From: JANOAR01 sp031411235
GTDB lineage: Bacteria > Verrucomicrobiota > Verrucomicrobiia > Verrucomicrobiales > Verrucomicrobiaceae
Assembly: GCA_031411235.1 (NCBI GenBank)
Contig: JANOAR010000311.1
Location: forward strand, 1 to 26,096
Direction: 5' to 3'
Length of the DNA stretch: 26,096 nt
Below, piece after piece: positions 22,328-26,096 of this stretch (position 1 is its first letter; every line of letters begins with the position of its first letter). The notes beneath the pieces were generated by a model. The model had not been told where the DNA came from, did no database searches, and was given only the letters and a program-made list of their open reading frames with translations. Both the position numbers and the translations under genes were made by a program.

Positions 22328-22750
22328 ATGAAGTTCGCTCCCCGAGAGTCCAAAACCAGCATTGAAGAAGGCCTAGCCTTCGCCCCAAAGTTTGACGAGC
22401 ACGGCCTCATCCCCGTCGTCACCATCGACTCGACCACCAAGGAGCCGCTGATGCTCGCTTACATGAATGACGAGACGCTGAAGATGACGCTGGCTCTCGG
22501 CGAGGCCGTCTATTGGAGCCGTAGCCGCCAGGAGATATGGCACAAAGGCAAGACCAGTGGCGAGACCCAGCGCGTCGTGGAAATCCGCATCGACTGCGAC
22601 CAGGACGCTATCTTCATGCAGGTCGAGCAACGCGGTGGCGGCTGCTGCCACACCAAGCGGCCCACCTGCTTCTACCGCCGCGTGCCCTTCGGCACCTCTC
22701 TCGCCAGCACGGCAGAGACCGATGGCGTTGTGCCATTGATCAAAGGGTAG
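22328..22750 (+). CDS. hisI: Phosphoribosyl-AMP cyclohydrolase (histidine biosynthesis)
   Basis: HisI opens the adenine ring of phosphoribosyl-AMP, the third step of histidine synthesis. The 140-residue stand-alone enzyme contains YWSRSRQEIWHKGKTSG (62-78), the metal-binding CDQDA (90-94) and the zinc-cysteine segment CCHTKRPTC (106-114), which supply the conserved Cys and Asp residues. The HisE pyrophosphohydrolase domain found fused in many bacteria is absent, so hisE must lie elsewhere. No other his gene is nearby, so regulation with the pathway cannot be seen. pheA follows after 45 bp; both serve amino-acid synthesis, but an operon is uncertain. Confidence 0.95.
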   Translation: MKFAPRESKTSIEEGLAFAPKFDEHGLIPVVTIDSTTKEPLMLAYMNDETLKMTLALGEAVYWSRSRQEIWHKGKTSGETQRVVEIRIDCDQDAIFMQVEQRGGGCCHTKRPTCFYRRVPFGTSLASTAETDGVVPLIKG

Positions 22751-22795
22751 CCAAATCGCTGCCAGCGATTACACTCGGGCTTCCTTTTACTCTGC

Positions 22796-23647
22796 ATGAG
22801 CGTCCTCAGCGATCCCCCCTCTTCCAGTGTCATCGCTTGTCTCGGCCCCGAGGGCAGCTTCTCGCATCTCGTCACGGTGCAGCGCTTCCCCCGGCATGAG
22901 TTGCGCATGATCCCGAGTGTCAGCGAGGTCTTCGACTTCCTCGCTGCCGAGCCCAGTGCCCACGGCATCGTGCCCATCGAGAACTCCTCCGGCGGCATTA
23001 TCGTCGATACGGTGGATCGGCTCATGGACGGGCGCTCCTGCCTGCACATCCTGGAGGAACTCACGCTCGATGTGAAGCTCGCGCTCCTCGGCCATGCCGG
23101 GCAGCCCGTGGAAGTCATCTACTCCCACTACATGCCCTTCTACCACTGCGATGAGTGGCTGCGGGCGCACCATCCCGACGTCCGCCGCGTGCCCCTCGCC
23201 AGCACGGCGCTCTCGGCCCAACGTGCGGCGGCAGAGCCCCACGCGGCGACCATCGGCCCCCGGCACAATGCCACGCTGCATGGCCTGGACGTGCTGCAAT
23301 TCCCCATCGCCGGCGACATTCAAAACATCACCCAGTTCTTCCTCATCGGCACTCAGGCGAATGCTCCCAGCAGCGACCATCAACGCACCGCCCTCGCCGT
23401 CATCCTGCCCGATGTGCCTGGCAGTCTGTGCCGCTTTTTGCAGCCCTTCAGCACAGCAGGCATCAGCGTGAAGCGCATCGAGTCTCGCCCGCTGCGTGGC
23501 CAGCCCAACAAGTACCGGTTCTACATCGAACTCGAAGGCTCGCCCGCCCAGGCAACCACCCGCGACGCGCTCGCCCAGACCCAGGCCGAAGGGGCCGCCA
23601 TTCGTATCCTCGGCTGTTACACCTCGGGGCAGCGCTTTGAGTCGTAG
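22796..23647 (+). CDS. pheA: Prephenate dehydratase (with ACT domain)
   Basis: The enzyme converts prephenate to phenylpyruvate in phenylalanine synthesis. The 283-residue protein has the PDT lobes (CLGPEGSFSH at 15-24, GIVPIENSSGG at 57-67, then NITQF at 177-181) and a C-terminal ACT regulatory domain (LAVILPDVPGSL and the Phe-binding RIESRP, 228-232). It has no chorismate mutase domain. Two differences from the family are visible: the highly conserved TRF motif reads TQF, keeping the catalytic threonine but losing the arginine, and the HPQ-rich segment near residue 111 reads HYMPFYHC. It may be a divergent but active PDT. The ACT domain suggests feedback by phenylalanine. Confidence 0.85.
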   Translation: MSVLSDPPSSSVIACLGPEGSFSHLVTVQRFPRHELRMIPSVSEVFDFLAAEPSAHGIVPIENSSGGIIVDTVDRLMDGRSCLHILEELTLDVKLALLGHAGQPVEVIYSHYMPFYHCDEWLRAHHPDVRRVPLASTALSAQRAAAEPHAATIGPRHNATLHGLDVLQFPIAGDIQNITQFFLIGTQANAPSSDHQRTALAVILPDVPGSLCRFLQPFSTAGISVKRIESRPLRGQPNKYRFYIELEGSPAQATTRDALAQTQAEGAAIRILGCYTSGQRFES

Positions 23648-23678
23648 CCCCACGTTCCATTCTTCGCCAGTCGGCTGC

Positions 23679-23707
23679 TTGCCAACCCGCTCCCCCTTGC
23701 CAACAAT
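23679..23707 (+). promoter_or_regulatory. Candidate promoter for the 23719 lipoprotein gene
   Basis: TTGCCA (23679-23684) and AACAAT (23702-23707) are spaced by 17 bp, and the start codon follows 11 bp after the -10. The -10 hexamer is a moderate match only. Confidence 0.3.
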
Positions 23708-23718
23708 AGCGCCCCTCC

Positions 23719-24222
23719 ATGAACACCCTGCGTCTCTGCTACCTCCTGCCGCTCGTCATCGCCTCCCTGCTGCTCAGCTCCTGCGGATCCACCGCGAGCA
23801 GTGAGCAATTGGCCTCGCGCCGTGCCGCTATCGCCGCTGAACCACGCGGCGAGTACTTCATCGGTCGCCGCTTCCACATCGACCGCACCCAGTTCTGGGG
23901 CTACGTGCGCAAGCCAGGGCAAGACTGGGCCGAGGCCAAGCTCATCGTCATCGGCGAGCAGCAAATGAAAGCGCCCGATCGTGTGCCCGAAGCCCCCTCG
24001 GGCAATGCGCCCGCCTATGGCTTCGACCACAACACCGAGTATCGACTCTGGGGCCACTTCAGCGGCAAAAAAATCTACGACCCCAACAGCAACCTCATCC
24101 TCCCCGAGTTCGTACTTCAGCGCTACCAGCTCATCACCGAGCATCCTGGTTGGTTGTTCAAGCCCAATGAACGCTTCAATGGTGCCCAGCTCCTACGCGG
24201 CGAGCCAGACGCTCTACCTTAG
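23719..24222 (+). CDS. Lipoprotein of unknown function
   Basis: The 167-residue product has a lipoprotein signal (MNTLRLCYLLPLVIASLLLSSCG) with lipobox LSSC and C22 as the lipid site. The mature part has an aromatic-rich beta-like segment (FIGRRFHIDRTQFWGYVRKP), then YGFDHNTEYRLWGHFSGK and FVLQRYQLI. This suggests a small beta-rich fold with an exposed Trp/Tyr surface. I recognise no family. It precedes the pseudokinase gene by about 50 bp on the same strand; a functional link is possible but unproven. Confidence 0.8.
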   Translation: MNTLRLCYLLPLVIASLLLSSCGSTASSEQLASRRAAIAAEPRGEYFIGRRFHIDRTQFWGYVRKPGQDWAEAKLIVIGEQQMKAPDRVPEAPSGNAPAYGFDHNTEYRLWGHFSGKKIYDPNSNLILPEFVLQRYQLITEHPGWLFKPNERFNGAQLLRGEPDALP

Positions 24223-24272
24223 GCCAAAAAGACGGCGACCACCGCCCCCACACGAACGTCCTTTTGCGCCCC

Positions 24273-25151
24273 ATGCCGACCCGTTTTCAATACCTCGAAG
24301 AGCTACCGCACGCCGCACCGTCCAAGCTTTGGCGGGCGCTGGACACCCCGTCTGGCGAGGAGATCATGCTTCGCCGATACAGCGTACCCGAGGGCGACAT
24401 CCCAGCCGCGCGCCATCTTTTAGAAACGGTAGCTAACTTAAAGCACCCGCATCTTGAGACCGTTCTGGAAGCGGGTGTCGATGCCGAAGGCCTCTACGCC
24501 ATCATCGAGCCCACGGAAGGCGAGACCCTCGTCGAACTGCTCGCCCATGGGCCACTAACGATGAAGGAATTCCACCAAATCGCCGAGCAAATCCTCTCCG
24601 CCCTCTCCGCCTTGCACGATGCTGGCGACTCGCATGTCGCCCTGCGCCCCGAGGTGGTGCGAGTGCGCCGACTCGCAGGCGATACGCTCGATGCCCGAGT
24701 AGTCGGGTTTGGCGAAGCCCTCATCGAGGACGACGTGCTCTGCCATCGCTGCTCGGCCCCCGAGCAATGGAACTTCAAGCCTGTCGGTCGTCGCACCGAC
24801 GTCTATGCTCTCGGCTGCATCTTCTATGAAATGCTCAGCGGACGCGCCGCCTTTGAAGGCGCAACGATGGAGGCCATGATGGACGCGCATCTCAAGAACG
24901 ACCTCCCCCCCTTGGATCAACTCGCCCGTCAGGCCCCCCTCTGGGTCACCTCCTGGGTGACGAAGCTCATCACCCCCAAAGCAGACATGCGGCTAAAAAA
25001 TGCCACCCAAGCCCACGAACTCTACCTCATGGGCGAGGCCAGCCTACCTGCCACCGCCCCCCGGCGCGACATCACCCGATCCGTGCCCACCCACACCGGC
25101 CCCACCTTTGCCCGCACCAGTCCCTACATCATCGCGCCGCCAACGCGTTGA
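24273..25151 (+). CDS. Protein-kinase-like pseudokinase
   Basis: The 292-residue protein follows the Hanks-type Ser/Thr kinase layout, with the start at the ATG at 24273. The second lobe is well kept: helical ILSALSALHDAG, the APE motif SAPEQW (161-166), and the F-helix signature DVYALGCIFYEMLSG (176-190). The catalytic residues are not: HRDLKPEN becomes HVALRPEV (121-128), with Asp to Ala and Asn to Val; DFG becomes GFG (145-147); the VAIK lysine position reads arginine (MLRR). No Walker-like or extra domain is present; residues 262-292 are a disordered tail. It most likely lacks phosphotransfer and acts as a binding scaffold. It is preceded by a lipoprotein gene. Confidence 0.85.
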   Translation: MPTRFQYLEELPHAAPSKLWRALDTPSGEEIMLRRYSVPEGDIPAARHLLETVANLKHPHLETVLEAGVDAEGLYAIIEPTEGETLVELLAHGPLTMKEFHQIAEQILSALSALHDAGDSHVALRPEVVRVRRLAGDTLDARVVGFGEALIEDDVLCHRCSAPEQWNFKPVGRRTDVYALGCIFYEMLSGRAAFEGATMEAMMDAHLKNDLPPLDQLARQAPLWVTSWVTKLITPKADMRLKNATQAHELYLMGEASLPATAPRRDITRSVPTHTGPTFARTSPYIIAPPTR

Positions 25152-25335
25152 GAGCCTAGCAAGTGCCACCGCCTCATGAACAAGCTGATCCACGCCATGC
25201 CGTGCCGCTCAATCTCCACCCACACTCCCCTTCACGTCGATGTTGAAAAACCCGCCCTGCGCGTCATAGGCGACATGGCGCTGCTGGTGAATAATAGGTT
25301 CGGCCACTGAGCGCGTTTTTTCCTAAGCCACGATT

Positions 25336-25899
25336 ATGGACAACAGATTTTACACCTTCGTCGCGGGTGACACTGGCCCTTGGAGCATTATCACCATCCA
25401 TGCCGTTGCCGGGCAATCGCTTGAGACAGCACCGCGCCTCGACATTCAGAACGCCCATCTGCAAGAACTTCCCAGCGGCTCACGATGGCTTTTGCGCGGC
25501 GTCACCAGCAACCAACGCTATGTCACGCGCTCAGAGCAATCCTCTCTCGTCGCCGCCCAGGCGGGGCTTGGCCGACCCGAAGCGAGTTGTGCCGCATTGA
25601 TTCCGATTACCAAGACTCCTGCATGGTGGGCGCTCACTCAGGACGAGCGGCGCGACATCTTCGAGGCCCGCTCCTCGCATATCGCTACGGGCCTGCGCTA
25701 TCTGCCAGCCATCGCTCGCAGACTCCACCACAGCCGAGATCTTGGCGAGCCATTCGACTTTCTCACCTGGTTCGAGTTTGCGCCCGCAGACGCTGCGGCA
25801 TTCGACGACTTGGTGGCCGCTCTCCGCGCCACGGAAGAATGGAATTACGTCGAACGCGAAGTGGATATACGACTCATCCGCAATGACAACGTGGCCTAA
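25336..25899 (+). CDS. Chlorite-dismutase-family (heme-binding) protein
   Basis: The 187-residue protein resembles short chlorite-dismutase-superfamily members. TPAWWALTQDERRDIFE (94-110), HIATGLRYLPAIARRLHHSRDL (115-136, described here by its ends) and the C-terminal EPFDFLTWFEFAP (138-150) and EWNYVEREVDIRL (168-180) are their conserved blocks. His131 or His132 is a candidate heme ligand. Family members act on chlorite, peroxide or coproheme; this short type is uncharacterised, so the reaction is unknown. The upstream 184 bp lack a clear gene. The end overlaps a membrane-protein start by 17 bp, suggesting translational coupling. Confidence 0.75.
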   Translation: MDNRFYTFVAGDTGPWSIITIHAVAGQSLETAPRLDIQNAHLQELPSGSRWLLRGVTSNQRYVTRSEQSSLVAAQAGLGRPEASCAALIPITKTPAWWALTQDERRDIFEARSSHIATGLRYLPAIARRLHHSRDLGEPFDFLTWFEFAPADAAAFDDLVAALRATEEWNYVEREVDIRLIRNDNVA

Positions 25900-26096
25900 C
25901 GACCCAAAGCTTATCCAGATGATGGTTGCGTATCTGACCAGCAACATACCAGGGCACATTCTTCCATTGGTCGATCTGCTATCGGGCACGCAGGAGGCTG
26001 TTCCAGTCGCCTACACATTGACGCTGAAGATTGGAGCCGTCTCCTTGGTGGGTTTTCTGGGATCGCTCATTGCCCTCATCTGCGCCCACTTGAGCA
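25883..26096 (+). CDS. N-terminal part of an unrecognised membrane protein (cut by window edge)
   Basis: An ATG at 25883 opens a frame that runs uninterrupted to the last base (71 codons), overlapping the preceding chlorite-dismutase-family gene by 17 bp. The visible product begins MTTWPNDPKLIQMMVAY and has a strongly hydrophobic segment near its end (about residues 51-70, IGAVSLVGFLGSLIALICAHL), typical of a membrane helix. The overlap suggests translational coupling. The family cannot be named because only the start is present. A second in-frame ATG pair at 25919 is another possible start. Confidence 0.5.
   Translation, partial: MTTWPNDPKLIQMMVAYLTSNIPGHILPLVDLLSGTQEAVPVAYTLTLKIGAVSLVGFLGSLIALICAHLS

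Noticed and set aside
25209..25307. A short minus-strand frame (VAEPIIHQQRHVAYDAQ...) upstream of the chlorite-dismutase-family gene.
   Set aside because: It is only 32 codons, begins at a GTG after an in-frame stop, and has no recognisable family. It could be a gene remnant, but the sequence alone does not support calling one.
1..26096. CRISPR arrays, tRNA/rRNA genes, prophage or insertion-sequence transposases.
   Set aside because: I saw no regularly spaced repeats with unique spacers, no tRNA- or rRNA-like segments and no transposase or integrase frame; the repeats found are short heptamers and inverted elements.

Overview
The window is a GC-rich bacterial chromosome segment. Its gene content and style suggest Verrucomicrobiota, probably near Verrucomicrobiales/Prosthecobacter; this is an inference from content, because no rRNA or tRNA gene is present. 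The pointers are Tat-exported Gfo/Idh/MocA and sugar-isomerase proteins, a carboxynorspermidine decarboxylase, lipoproteins with short leaders, pyrimidine-rich sequence in place of Shine-Dalgarno sites, and intergenic hairpin and heptamer repeats. No stretch longer than 300 bases lacks a gene. The 240 bases at 560-799 hold nothing I can identify.

Layout. 1-560 is a worn edge: the tail of an unrecognised protein and a beheaded PIN-domain (VapC-like) remnant. 800-4932 holds a Tat-signal oxidoreductase (+), a strong terminator, a 142-bp REP-like inverted repeat, then on the minus strand a TPR protein and a Tat-signal sugar isomerase/epimerase separated by a hairpin element. 5053-8292 holds a GT4 glycosyltransferase and nspC, converging on priA (8308-10638, minus). 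10834-15378 is a likely surface-glycan/methylation group: a CmcI-type plus SAM methyltransferase fusion, a GT4 glycosyltransferase and an RlmM-like rRNA methyltransferase, converging on thiE (minus). 16135-25151 is all plus strand: lipoprotein, DUF374 acyltransferase, PBP2, a second copy of the hairpin element, RsuA-family pseudouridine synthase, LysM lipoprotein, SprT-like protease, UPF0114 membrane protein, hisI, pheA, lipoprotein and pseudokinase. The right edge has a chlorite-dismutase-family protein overlapping the start of a membrane protein cut by the window.

Most notable. (1) nspC is interrupted in frame by exactly 729 bp (243 codons) at a predicted surface hairpin. The inserted module carries a protein-kinase-like catalytic signature with correct D-x4-N and N-to-D spacing, and it seems to bring its own leader and start codon. 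(2) A two-copy intergenic hairpin element (3901-4015 and 19446-19594) has arms of degenerate heptamers that match within a copy but differ between copies. Its core is inverted relative to its ends in one copy. (3) A separate kinase-fold protein (24273-25151) has lost all the key catalytic residues.

Apart from the polysaccharide/methyltransferase group, neighbouring genes are mostly housekeeping singletons with 30-110 bp gaps, not one pathway.
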